The position numbers were made by a program, and so were the translations under genes. Under the pieces are notes generated by a model, which saw nothing but the letters and a program-made list of their open reading frames with translations, ran no database searches and was not told the DNA's origin. From contig JAJEKV010000023.1 of the NCBI GenBank assembly GCA_021234155.1, positions 7,478,009-7,542,008 on the forward strand: DNA of 64,000 nt, read 5' to 3'. The stretch comes from Isoetes taiwanensis. Taxonomy: Eukaryota > Streptophyta > Lycopodiopsida > Isoetales > Isoetaceae. Position 1 is the first letter of the stretch, and the number at the start of each line of letters is the position of its first letter. Below are positions 11,790 to 22,138 of the stretch, one piece after another.

Positions 11790-13160
11790 TATATTGCAGT
11801 TCTATCCTTGTGCCAGGGCCAGTGTGTTTTCATGATTCAAAGGTTGACATCGTTGATTGAGAAACTCAAGGGTTCTTTAATATTATATTAGATTCACATT
11901 AAGCATCCCATTTTGAAAGCCTTTCCTTAATATTCAAAGTAACAATCTAATATCAGCCAAGGTGGAACCTGATTGCCCCTGATAAGAACATTATTATTGC
12001 CGATAAGCATTTCATTCTGGTACAATCCGGTGATGACCATTGCAAGGATTTTTGAACCAATCAGAATGTAGTTGCTTGGAAGGCAAAACATCTATTGTGC
12101 ATCACATTTTGCGGGTCAATGATTTCAACTACTGATATATCTTGTCATGACTAGGCTTCAAAGTAGTTGTGGAGTAAGTCCGCTCTCTCATGCTTTGGTT
12201 TTATTTTCCTAGTGTTTTGAATTTTAGGCCCGATTATATTGCTAGTGAGGTCAAAGATCGAATCCACAAGCGAAGACTAAACCCGGTCGAGGAGCCTCTT
12301 GGAGACCAATCACGAAATCTTGCGGTTGTTGCTTTCGTCTAAGAAGGAGAAGAAGGAAGAGTCTAGTTAAGTATTCAACTTCCCAAAGTTCTATGCATAA
12401 CAATAAGCCACCGGTAATGGAGAAATGTGGTTAATGACTCAGATATTTTAGTGTAACAATTAATCTCGGTCCATGGTTTTGGAATTTGTGCAAAGTAACG
12501 TTGTGGAATCAAGCATGTTAATGGAATGCCAATAAAAAGGCAACGAAGTTTATCTCAATTATCTTTGTTCTTTACGTTCAATAAAAGTTTTTGCAAAATT
12601 ATCTAAAGTCGTAGATTAAAGTTCTGTTTTAGAAATGTGAAATGTCGATTGTAAGGATTTTGTTTACAATGGGGATCGGAGAGTATTGTAAATAGGCATG
12701 AAGGTAATGGCAAATAAAGTCCTCTTGGACTGCTCTAAAATGGTACATATTCTCAAGAAGAATATTACAAGGTAGCATTAATCAAGTCTCCTCATAAATA
12801 TTGTGCACTACCACTATGCCTTTGGTATTTTCTATAATGCTTTTGATTAGCTTTTCTAGTTCTGAAATGCTTTGGAATACCATTCACAAGACGTTGCCAA
12901 AGTGGCACTTGAATGAGCATGCCCTATTGGATTTGAATGAATTTGTCTGAGATCCAGGTAATTAGAATGTTATAATTACTCTTTTACAATTCATTATTTT
13001 TGCAATTTCGCTATTTTTGCTAGATCCACATGCACGCTCTTAGATGGATATCCCATAGTCTACTTGTGCAATGCCTTCTCATATTATAGAAACATCAAGT
13101 AGCACATTTTAAGAACTTTGGCACCATTCCAAAGTTACACAAATTTCCCTTGCATACACG
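11790..13160. other. Intron or intergenic sequence
   Basis: This follows the exon-2 donor of the mitochondrial-protein gene. I looked for its missing C-terminal exon and did not find one. No other domain or repeat is recognised. Confidence 0.4.
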
Positions 13161-13170
13161 TAGGGAGGGA

Positions 13171-13216
13171 AAGAATGTTCGCGGCGCCGGGTAAGGCACG
13201 CGATAAAGTTTCTTGT
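13171..13216 (+). repeat. SINE-like GC hairpin, copy 2
   Basis: This shares the GAATGTTCGCGGC left arm and GCGATAAAGTTTCTTGTA right arm with the copies at 1684 and 16408. Its inner stem is degraded. The conserved right end, TTTCTTGTA, is found in two of the three copies. Confidence 0.5.
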
Positions 13217-13219
13217 ATA

Positions 13220-16200
13220 ATATAACTATACAAAAAGTGATGCCTAGTGCACTATAACGTTATCAAACCATATATAAAGCATGTTCCTCCTCTATTTTCT
13301 TTGATGCAAAAAAAACCTGTGAGAGACACGTGTTGGGTTTCACTTTTCATTTACACTTCTCACTTTTCATTTGCACTTCATTGCCCTTTCTTGCCGATCA
13401 GCATGCTCTATGCTCTGTATCTAGGAAAACGAAAGCTTAAGTCCTGGGAAGAAATGTGATGGGCAACAGAGTGCAAGGGTAATGCTCTTCAATCAATCCG
13501 GCCTTGCAGAGCAACCAATCCGGCCCTGCTCAGTTCCGCAATGCTCAATATCGGAATCTGGCGCAGTATTATAGCATCCAAGCTTTTACCCACGAAAAGT
13601 CTGGCATTGAAGAAAAGACATTTGGCTTCTGGGCGAACTCTGTTCTCACAATCCACCGCCATAGCTTCCTCCTGGTCTCTCACACATGTACGTATTCCAA
13701 ATCTCTGATTTGGGGGATTTTTGCCTGGCTATGGCGTAGCCCAGCGTGCAAACGGCTCAAAAGACACATGTTTCTTGAAAGAATGTTGTGTGTGATGGTG
13801 TTTGTGGACATGATTCCGTTCTACATAACAGGCAAAGCGGTAAAGATTTTCAGATGAATCACATTGATGGCATTGACTCATGGCCTGTCTATGATAAAGC
13901 CGGTGAAGCTATAACATAATCATTCTTGCGTACAATCTGTAACCTATTTGTTCAGAAGTAAGAATGCTTTGTTTTTGTGAGTTTATCTTGCAGGTTGTTT
14001 GCCTCTGATATAATTTGCCCATAAGTCTGGCGCCTTGCATTGTGGCGGTGTTAACTTAGATAATGGCTCAGGATTCTGCCTTTCTGTGGTTAAGATCTCA
14101 TCGCTTTGTTTCACGCTCATTAGCTTTATTCAATGGGAGCCAACTTACATGCATCCTTCATACATGGAAAATGGGCTTTCTGCAAAATTAGAAGTAAGAG
14201 TGATTTCTTCCTTATTTCCATTTCAAATTTGCAGTTCTTGCATGCAAGTTTCGAGGGTTGCAATAGGTAATGAATATTGAGTGTACTTTTTTGCTAGCTT
14301 TTATATCTTGATCTGCCGATGCTTGGGAATACTGCATCAATCTGCAAGCGCAAGATACGCCCTCTCTGTTTTTAAGGTTGTGGTGCTGATTTCCCAACAC
14401 TCTCTTTCCTTTGCTCTTAATAATCCCAACTTCTCCTTTCAGATCTGTTAAACAGAGGATCTGCACATTTGCCCTGGTAAAACATCTACTGCGGCTTCTT
14501 TTATTTTTGTATGAAGCACTTCAACATGTAGGCCTGGAATGCAGATAGTCTGCGCAACCCCTTCTCAATGTTTGCTTATCTTTTCATTACAGATTAAGGA
14601 TGTCTATTTCGTATTAGGCTCATTGCAAATATGTTCAGATGCTGATGCATGAAGGGGACAGAAATGGTCCCAATTTCTTAAAGTTCAGCAAATAAAAGGC
14701 CTGGCCGCCTGGGACAACAGGTAAAAAACAGCATTTTTATAGTTGTTAACCATTGTTTAAACTAGCTACACGATGGTTCACTACAACAACATTAAATGTT
14801 GAAAATATCACTTCCCTGATTAATACTTCTCCTCCTTTCATCTTTCCTAGGGATCCTATGTGACATATGAGGACTCACAGTGTTATGAGAATTTTTAAAG
14901 GCTTATATTTGCATCAAATTGTTTTCTCTGCCAAGCTCTTTTAGACATTCAAGTTGCAAACACATCCCAAGAAGCTTATTGGGGATTTTAGGTTGCCATC
15001 TAAATATTTTGAATTCAAAAACGTGGAGCCATAACTTACTTCTAGGTGGTTAGCATAGACGAGAAAATTATCGCAAGTTGTAGAAGCCAGGGACTTGGTT
15101 GTAGCGGACTGGGGTGGTACTAGCATGAAGAAAAGGACAAAGGTGAGTTGGCTCCATACACACCACTAAGAAAGGCGAGAAATCTAAGAAAGAGCAGAAA
15201 GAAATTAGTTACCATAATGTCGTTACTAATATGTTTTAATTATGTAGGTCCTTACACCTCATTGGAATGAGGCGTTGAAGTTTGTTGAAGTTTATTGATA
15301 ATGGCAGCTCATTGGCTCTGTACTTGAAGTATTATAACTTCACAATGCAATTCTGCTAGTTGCTTCCAGCGGGCACTGTGAACTTGAGTATCGAATATCG
15401 CCCTTTGATGAAACTGTAGATAATTGGATTTTTTTGGAGAACATTTTGAAAGGACAAATAATTGTACAGATAACCTATACAAAGCACATTCCAAGCCTGT
15501 TACAGAAGCCTAGATCCAATACATCACTAGAAATAACCTGGAAGTGGATGCATCCTACTCAAATAAACTGTCTTTACCAGGTAGGTTCACTTAACAACAA
15601 GAGCATTGAGGTGGTAGAGGAAGATGATGAGAAAGAGAAAGTTATGAACAAACTTGAGGAATGAAAACTCGCCAGATGCAAAATAAGGACTTCTTTGTCA
15701 ATTAAGATTTGAAAGGATCTTTTATTTGAAAAAAGTTTAAGAGCTTCAACAGGTCATGAAAGGTATTGATCTTCTTCCAAGAAATCAAGAATGCATTTAT
15801 AGTCTTCTATACAGTAATGTATGTATCATATTCATAAGCAGGTTGGTAAAGAAATTGGTAAAGACATATATTTCGATGGTGTCATGCTGCTAATTTCTTC
15901 ACACCAGGTAGATACGCTAGTGTAGGGTTTAAGTTTTGCAGACCTGGTAGATATGCTTGCTGATAGCCAGTGTTTGCTAGATAATGCCGTTGCGTGTTGT
16001 TCCTGTCATGTAGATGCTCTGCTACTATATTGTGGCTTTTGTTTTGCTGTATTGTGTAGGTTATTGTTGTTGTGTAGACCATGCATGAAATGCTACATGA
16101 GATGTCAGTTGTTATATATGCCTAGGTGGAGTAATGCTTGCAGTTGGAGTTCGCTATGCTCGCAAGCATTGCTACATATTATGATCTTAAGGCATAACAT

Positions 16201-16260
16201 GACCTTATTTATAATGTTATGTGCAGATTCAATTCCTGCAGGTTCTAGCTTAAAATAGAC
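13220..16260. other. No gene recognised
   Basis: Several frames of 60-117 codons occur (longest 13504-13857, plus strand). None has a recognisable domain, a consistent splice context or a relative in this window. I do not support any as a gene. Confidence 0.4.
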
Positions 16261-16265
16261 AAGAC

Positions 16266-16455
16266 CGGAAAGAGAAACATTCGCGACGGCATCCTATAGT
16301 CGTTATGGTTAGCATCCTTCTATCGTGCAGGCGCTGAACACAAGGGCAAAAAAAAAGTGTAGGTTCAAATCCTGCATGTTCTACCACGTATAGATGAGTT
16401 GGTGAAGAGAAACGTTCGCGGCGGCCGCTAGGCCGCCGCGATAAGTTTCTTGTAA
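16266..16455 (+). repeat. tRNA-derived SINE-like element with GC hairpin, copy 3
   Basis: A tRNA-like head is visible: TAGTCGTTATGGTTAGCAT resembles an A box and D arm. After an internal A9 run, GTAGGTTCAAATCCTGC resembles a B box and T arm. About 40 bases on lies the hairpin AGAAACGTTCGCGGCGGCC ... GGCCGCCGCGATAAGTTTC (16408-16450). A partial duplicate of the hairpin's left arm occurs before the tRNA-like part at 16271-16289. Pol III transcription is inferred only from the box-like motifs. It does not fold as a complete tRNA by eye. Confidence 0.45.
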
Positions 16456-16479
16456 CCATATAACCACCATATGGAGAAC

Positions 16480-16840
16480 AATTAAATACCATATCATAAT
16501 ATAACCATATAACCACCATATGAAGAACAATTAAATACCATAGTATAAATGAGCCCTGGATTTTTTTCGAATTTGTGGGCATGGCTTTAATCCCTTGTTG
16601 CAATTAAGAAGAAAGAGATTTATACTGGAATTGAATTAAACGATTGTAAATGTAAGTGAGCTATTCGTCTTCTTGAATATTACTTGCTTATGACGAAAAG
16701 GCATCTTTCTTGTTGCGTTATAAGAAGTGAAAATGGTGGCTTCTGCATTGGAACAGATGTCAGCAGGGTCAGACCCGACTTCATACAGTGACCAAAGTTT
16801 TTGAAAGAGAGTATATCAGGTCTTTGACATAGTAGTCTGC
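16480..16840. other. Short tandem duplication, then no recognised feature
   Basis: AACCATATAACCACCATATG-type sequence is repeated at 16456-16480 and 16501-16525, together with GAACAATTAAATACCATA. The rest may be the degraded 5' part of the adjacent LINE. Confidence 0.35.
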
Positions 16841-17202
16841 AATGGTATGCTCAAATGGCCGCAATCAGGGGGCTTTACTTGCAAGAGCGATAGATATGAT
16901 GGTGGAGCCAACATGGTGGACTATCTCCTTGCTCTAGCAATAGGACTTGATATGATTAGAGATTTCTTGATTGGCATACGAACAGGAGATGAAGAGACTT
17001 TGTCAGACCAATGTCCACGTCACTTTGGATTGGGAGCATTCAGTAGTGCAGCCACAAGATAGAAACCGTCAGGGGCTGAGAGACACCCCTGACTACCGAA
17101 AGCAAGCAGAATATGAGTCTGTGCTAGAACGTGAGCTGCAGGGGATGTCCTCTATCTGTTACACGATAAGTGGGAGTGGCTTGTAAATGCCTTATTCACA
17201 GC
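16841..17202 (+). mobile_element. LINE, 5' segment (end of endonuclease domain), split by the gypsy element
   Basis: The plus frame from 16847 contains MVDYLLALAIGLDMIRDF and GDEETLSDQCP. These align with the end of the endonuclease domain of the minus-strand LINE near 30700, which reads MVDYVLAPEQDMHVIKHF and DEEIDSDHLP. The SDxxP is the C-terminal SDHxP motif of apurinic-like endonucleases. A frameshift near 17020 moves the homology to the adjacent frame, which runs to the gypsy insertion at 17203. The reverse transcriptase of the same element resumes after the insertion at 25538. The 5' end of the LINE is not identified. Confidence 0.75.
17198..17202. repeat. Target-site duplication ACAGC (left)
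   Basis: The five bases just before the 5' LTR start (TGTGACATTCCCC) are ACAGC. The same five bases follow the 3' LTR at 25533-25537. This is the expected 5-bp duplication for Ty3/gypsy integration. Confidence 0.85.
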
Positions 17203-18826
17203 TGTGACATTCCCCTAAAATATACGCTATAAATACATATATTTCTGGACCACGTCACCATATAAGTCTACTTGAGCAGCCTTGTACACCATAGTGGGTG
17301 GAAAAGGGAGTACTGACTAAGTTATTCCAGTTATTCACATAACGACCTCACCCTATTGGGCACCTGCCACATGGAAGTACCCCATTGGAGCTACCTGACA
17401 GTGACATGGAACCCTAACCTATAAGTACCCTAACCCTAACCCTAACCCTAACCCTAACCCTAACCCTAACCCTAGGCCACTTTTTGGCTCCATCTGCCTT
17501 CAGACCTGTTCTTCACTCGGAACTTCGTTTTGAACATCATTCATTGCGGCGTAGCTCAGATCGACAGCCCCAAGGCAATGCGCTCATAAGGAGGAGGAGG
17601 AACCACCCGACTCGTCAGCAAGTCATGGAGACCCCAGGAGTTAGAGGAAGTTCGTCCTGAGTAGGTATTTAGAGTATCTTCATAGGTAGATCATCTGGAA
17701 TCTAGGATTCCTCTTATCTTGCTAGTAGAGCCTTCCTAAAACCCCCTGTCTAGATTTTGAACCCTAATCAAGAAACCCTAATAAGTAGGTGATTCATGTG
17801 TGCAGATTAGATGTTATCTTCATTATTTATCATGTTATGTTGATGTACGATGATGGTTGATCTTATGTTTGCACCTTTTGTATATTAGGAAGGGGGGTAG
17901 AGACCTAGTGGTCACTATCTAGATGATGCTCCTAGTTAGATCCCTTAGTTCATATGCGGCCTATGCATAGGAACCCACCTGGCTACGGGGTCCATGGAGT
18001 GATTTAGCACTATACAACGAGGCTAATGGCAAAGCGGAGGGAGGTCTCTGCAGAGCGCGGCTTCTAGGGACCCATAGTGGGCTAGGCTAGGCCTACAGTT
18101 GGTCACCTCGTGTGCTCCGGGTATGGATCCGATACTTCCTAGGTCAATGGTGTCGCCCTGACTCTCGAGAGTTGCAGGTGTCGGCTTGGCTCTTGTTTTG
18201 GGGGAGTTCAGTCGGGTACAATTATATGTCGCCACGATTCTCTAGCTGCTCATTGAGCCACTAGACCTCAGGAAGGGAAGTTGCAACCCTTTCTACCTCA
18301 TCGGACGGGGGAGATGCAACCCGGAGTAGTCTCGATGTGTGATATCATGAGATTATATTTCCTGCAGATTATAGTCACGCCAGAGTCCGATTTAGCCCAT
18401 CTGCAAAGTATGCACAGGAGGGGCAGATGGAGTGGTCAACCCTAGCCATTGTCTATAGCCATCCCTGCCATTGTTATAGCTCAGTCTGCTCTATCTTGAG
18501 GCCTAGCCATCATTCGACGTCCCTTATGAGTCTGAGCCTGGGTAGAAGCTCATATGTTTGATGGTATGTTATTATCTTTGATGTATCTATGGTTGTACGG
18601 ATGTGCTATCCTTCGTGGTAGTCAGATGTATTGTGATTACTAGTGCTAACGCTATGTTACTTCTGCTGTTATAAGAGCCATAAGGGAAGGGCGTGCAAGA
18701 CACCTTTGTGTCCCGCTCTCGCACCACGGTTACCTTAGGTGCGGGATAGATGGAGGGCCCATGCGGCTGGAGGGCTGGATGGGAGATGTACAACGGCGCA
18801 TCATATATTTGGTGGGGAGCATCACA
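17203..18826 (+). repeat. 5' LTR of the H3-carrying gypsy element
   Basis: The LTR is 1,624 bases long. It starts TGTGACATTCCCC and ends GGGGAGCATCACA, so the ends form a short TGTGAC/ATCACA inverted repeat. It is homologous end to end with 23897-25532, with many substitutions and some indels, so the insertion is not recent. It contains a run of about eight CCCTAA units at 17427-17473. The primer-binding site follows directly. Confidence 0.9.
17427..17473. repeat. Internal CCCTAA (TTAGGG-type) tract
   Basis: About eight perfect CCCTAA units lie inside the 5' LTR. The matching part of the 3' LTR (24147-24167) has only about two units plus a variant. The usual plant telomere unit is CCCTAAA, so this is not ordinary plant telomeric sequence. 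Confidence 0.85.
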
Positions 18827-18827
18827 A

Positions 18828-18839
18828 TGGTATCAGAGC
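18828..18839 (+). promoter_or_regulatory. Primer-binding site of the gypsy element
   Basis: TGGTATCAGAGC lies one base after the 5' LTR. It is complementary to the 3' end of plant initiator methionine tRNA, the usual primer for plant copia and gypsy elements. Confidence 0.9.
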
Positions 18840-19431
18840 AATGTTCTTTGTTGACCAAGAGCTAGCACTGAACATATCCCTGACTAAGTAGATTAACAGG
18901 CCTAGTAGAGTATGAAATGGAAAATTCCAGCACTGAATCTCGGGGAAATTGTTTTTCGCCCAAGTAGTAGGGTCATAGAGTTAAGCTAAATTATAGATTC
19001 AGAGAAAAGGAACAAGTCAAATGAATAATTTACTAAAATTGGAGTGGAAATTATGCGTGGGCATCAAATTTCACTCAAAACGGGTCAAAGAATCATCCCA
19101 GTTCGAGACCCGGGTGAAAAATGGTGCGGATTCATAATTAACACACCAACCCATTAGAAATTCGAAATTCAAAAATTATATAGTAATAAAAATGACTAAC
19201 CATTAATAAGGGTGGCTAATTAATAGATGTATTAATAGTAAAGGAATATTCCCTAGCCTAGAGAGTATCTTTCCCTTTCAAATACCATTTTGCGTCCCCC
19301 TCTCCCTAATTTCGCCCTAAACCTCTCTCTCTTGATCTCCAGTTTAAATTAATCTGTTTCTTTGACAGTAAGACACGACTCACACCAAATGCACTGCTCG
19401 GGAGGTTAGAAGCCCCAGGTAGAGATCCAGC

Positions 19432-20160
19432 ATGGCGGAACTGGCGGCGGGCAGTGTTAAGAAAATCCCCGAGCATCTGAGGCCTAGGCGGGAGGAGGAG
19501 CCCAACACATCGAGCTCCACCAATGAGACCTACCACACCAGCGATGAGCGGGCCCCGAGCAGTTCGACTGAGAGCACCCAACACACCGATGAGACGGTCG
19601 CCCACGACACGCTTTTGAGGAGCCGATGGGGATCCCAGCAGCAAGAGGAGCAGGAAGAGCAGGTGGGCTCCAGTAAAAGGAAGGGGAAGGAGAAGGTGAC
19701 GGAGTGGGCAGGGGAGAGAGCGGCCAGGAAGAGGAAGAAGAGAGAGCATGAGGCAAGGCGGTGGGAGAAAAGATCCAAGAAGGATTAGGACAAGCCAAGG
19801 GGCACAGTTAGGATCGAAGAACCTCATCAAGAAGCAACTGACGAGGAGCAAGAAGATGAAAAGGAGATCGAAGAAGAAGTGGAGGGAGGAGAGGAAGAAA
19901 AGGGGTTCGAAGGGGCAGTTGGGGAGACCTCAAACTCCGACGCCAGACTGCCTTAACCGAATTGGCCCAAGTCACTGAAGGTGAGTAAGAAGCAGAAGGT
20001 GGGAGAGCGAGAATTCGAACTCAAGCAGGACCGTGAATTTGAGAGGAAGAAGAAGGCATACGAGGAGTACTTCCAAAGGGTGGACGCGTTACAATGACTT
20101 TTACTGTAAGCAGAACTTCCAAAAGTACGTGAAGGGTGGCAGACCTAAGAACCAGCCCAA
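19432..20160 (+). pseudogene. N-terminal part of the element's extra ORF: charged, NLS-like
   Basis: The frame opens MAELAAGSVKKIPEHLRPRR and continues with a Ser/Thr/Glu-rich stretch. A strongly basic block follows (KRKGKEKV then RKRKKREHEARRWEKRSKK), which looks like a nuclear localisation signal. Next come an acidic Glu-rich stretch and a charged, probably helical segment (EFERKKKAYEEYFQRVDA). It is interrupted by TAG at about 19786, TAA at about 19953 and a frameshift near 20090. In the shifted frame the sense continues NDFYCKQNFQKYVKGG, a proline-rich linker (KPPPPQPEAPK) and then the histone fold. The composition suggests a nuclear protein. I do not recognise a family for this part. Whether it was fused to the H3 domain in one protein is an inference from the continuous frame once the breaks are allowed for. 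Confidence 0.6.
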
Positions 20161-20494
20161 GCCCCCTCCACCACAGCCAGAAGCTCCCAAGAGGGTCCAT
20201 CATGGACCCAACTCCAGGCACGCAGGGGTGTTTCAAGAGATTAGGCACTTTCAGTAGTGCACTAATCTCCTGATCTGGAAGGCGCTGTTCGAACGGCTCC
20301 AGGAGATCATGCAGGACTTCAGGACGGATTATCGGGTTACTCCCCTGACAGTCCGATCACTACAAGAAGCAACTGAAACCGAGCTCGTTCAATTGTTCGA
20401 GGAAGGCAACTTATGCGCCATACATGCCAAAAGAGTCACAGTGATGCCCAAGGACCTCCACCTGGCTCAAAGAATCAGAAAAGACAAGCTTTAG
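20160..20494 (+). pseudogene. Histone H3-like fold encoded inside the gypsy element
   Basis: After a Pro-rich linker the frame reads through all H3 secondary-structure elements: alphaN (EIRHFQ), alpha1 ([11 protein letters not shown]), loop 1 (RTDYRVT), alpha2 ([18 protein letters not shown]), [15 protein letters not shown] (end of alpha2 and loop 2) and alpha3 ([11 protein letters not shown]), then TAG at the normal H3 length. Residues equivalent to C110, H113, K115, R116, D123 and L126, the H3-H3' four-helix-bundle set, are kept, as are R69, R83, T118 and K122. R63 is Trp and one residue is missing near 71-72. Loop 1 has the canonical length, unlike plant CenH3. The ARTKQTARKS-type tail is absent. 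One in-frame TAG (20255-20257) sits at the K56 position, one base from AAG. It lies well inside the LTRs and ahead of gag, so it travelled with the element. Confidence 0.9.
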
Positions 20495-20570
20495 AAGCTT
20501 GGTTTTTGTGTAAAATTTTTGATGACATGTGTAATTAAACTTTATTATTAACATAGAAAGTTAAATTTTT

Positions 20571-21065
20571 TTTCAAAAAGAAGTCTTTTAGGTCAAGATT
20601 GACCCACTCGAGGCCCACACACCCCCAAAACCGGCATCGAGAATGCAGAGCCCTTCTTTGTGGAGTGACCCGAGTCGGCTTGTTGATAAATTGCCATGAG
20701 AAAAGTTGCTAGATTATTTAGCATTGTCCAATCTTGCATGTTAAGACTTTAATTTTTCCAAAAATGTTGTCAAATAGTCAAGATCGACCCACTCGGGTCA
20801 CTCCGCGCCAAAACCCCCTGCGTCGAGAACGCAGAGCCCTTCCACGCGGAGTAACCCGGGTCGCCCATGTTTGCACTTGTACTTGCCAGTGACATAAGAT
20901 AAGTTAGTACTTAGCCTAGAATAGAATAAACCTTGCATTCTAGTATTTTACATTTCTCAAAAATGTTTTTGATTTGTCAAAATTGACCCACGGGTCACTC
21001 CGCGACAAACCTCGCTGCGTCGAGAACACAGACCCCTTCCGCGCAGAGTAACCCGAGTTGCCTTT
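20571..21065 (+). repeat. Three tandem hairpin modules downstream of the H3-like ORF
   Basis: Three copies (about 20590-20680, 20771-20864, 20967-21063) with a period of about 185-200 bases. Each has an outer arm GACCCACTCGGGTCACTCCG, an inner hairpin CTGCGTCGAGAACGCAG and a closing arm CGCGGAGTAACCCGGGTCG that pairs with the outer arm. Copy 1 is the most diverged. AT-rich spacers separate them, each with a TTTTCCAAAAATG-like lead-in. There is no coding sequence. An RNA structure (packaging, export or dimer signal) is possible but inferred. Confidence 0.75.
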
Positions 21066-21289
21066 GTTCGACTCAAGATTGTCCAAAACTTGCCCAACAA
21101 ACTACTCTAATGTGTTTCTTGGCTTGTTTTATCTAAATAGCCAAACGGATAGTACTAAGTGATTCACGCAACAGTTTGAAAAGTGAGTGAGACACCTCAC
21201 AGGGCAAGTACAGGAACCGTAGGACAGGGGACTACCAGAAAAAGGTGGATAGTGCCATGAATAACATATGGAAAACCCAGAAATTGGAG

Positions 21290-21920
21290 CAGTTTTTCTG
21301 GAAAGGACAGGTCATAAATGGAAGCTAAAGCTTGGCTGGATGAAATGGAAGAACTTGAAAACTCATATGGGATGAAAGATAAAGGCATAGGAAAAGTGGC
21401 AATAACAAATCTAATTGGTCCAGGGTGTATTTGGTGGAATGGGTATGCTAACTCAAACAACTAAAAAGAAACAGTTGCAGATTCAAAACCTTCAGTTTTT
21501 TGCAAGCATTATGTCCCAAGGTCGCACACAAGCAGGCAGATTCAGCAGTTCTACAGGCTAGACCAAGGGAACCTATCAATGGCCAAATATACATAATAAT
21601 TTATGAGGCTAAGGCTAAATGTTTCAAGAATCACAGAGAGGCAGGTTGCAGATGGTTATATTGAGGGGTTGAACAGCCACACTATGGGATTTATCCCGGC
21701 CATCAACCTGAAAATAGTTGGGGAGGCCGAAGACAAAGCACTAAGCCAGGAGGAAGCACTGCCGACCCCAGGGCAGAAACAATCATTCTACAAGGAGAAA
21801 GCAGCATGCTCTTATCCATCCAAGCGGGCATTGACACACCAACAGGGCAGCAACCTCAGGGAAAGATGGATAGGAAAGGCTCCTATGGAAATAATAAGAA
21901 GCATCAGGGAGGCCTAGCGG
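21290..21920 (+). pseudogene. Gag-like region of the gypsy element
   Basis: Retrotransposon gag forms the particle that packages element RNA. In broken frames I read KAWLDEMEELENSYGMKDK, then GPGCIWWNGYA, then QFFASIMSQGRTQAGRF, with the spacing of the retro-gag domain (the conserved WLxxMExxF and WW motifs). The plus frame 21603-21917 continues with RLRLNVSRITERQVADGYIE, typical of the C-terminal part of that domain. No CCHC zinc knuckle is recognisable downstream. Stops and shifts occur throughout, so no intact Gag is made. Confidence 0.65.
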
Positions 21921-22138
21921 GGAAGTCAGTGAAATATTTTCTGGATAGCGTTCCCAAGGAAAAGAGGGAGGAATGCATAAAGAAGAAGTTAAGTACAGAT
22001 GCTTCTAGCCGGGACACTCACACACGATTGCCCTTTTATGATGCAAGCAGCACTGGCAGAGCTCATAGATTGGGAGTCGCCAACAGAACTAGAAGACAAC
22101 GACGATGACCAGCAAGAACCACATGACTATATAGAAGG

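Noticed and set aside
13504-13857. A 117-residue protein
   Set aside because: No domain, no codon or splice context, and neighbours of similar length exist in all frames.
16285-16385. A functional tRNA gene
   Set aside because: Only box-like motifs are present. An A9 run interrupts the body and no acceptor stem can be closed. Treated as SINE-like.
16971-17186. A small host gene (71-codon frame)
   Set aside because: It aligns in order with the end of a LINE endonuclease and is cut by the gypsy insertion.
17427-17473. Interstitial telomere or former chromosome end
   Set aside because: The tract lies in the same place in both LTRs of a retrotransposon and has the wrong unit for most plants. 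It is part of the LTR.
19432-19500. AAGSVKKIPEHLRPR as a second, displaced H3 tail (GGVKKPHRYRPG-like)
   Set aside because: The likeness is short, in another frame from the H3 fold, and the following residues are acidic. Chance similarity is more likely.
19306-19851. A 181-codon minus-strand frame
   Set aside because: It is antisense to the charged N-terminal region of the element's extra ORF, and its Leu/Pro-rich composition is a by-product.
20160-20494. H3-like domain as the centromeric histone CenH3
   Set aside because: Loop 1 has the canonical H3 length and the C-terminal half ([14 protein letters not shown], then RIRKDKL) follows conventional H3, not the diverged CenH3 pattern.
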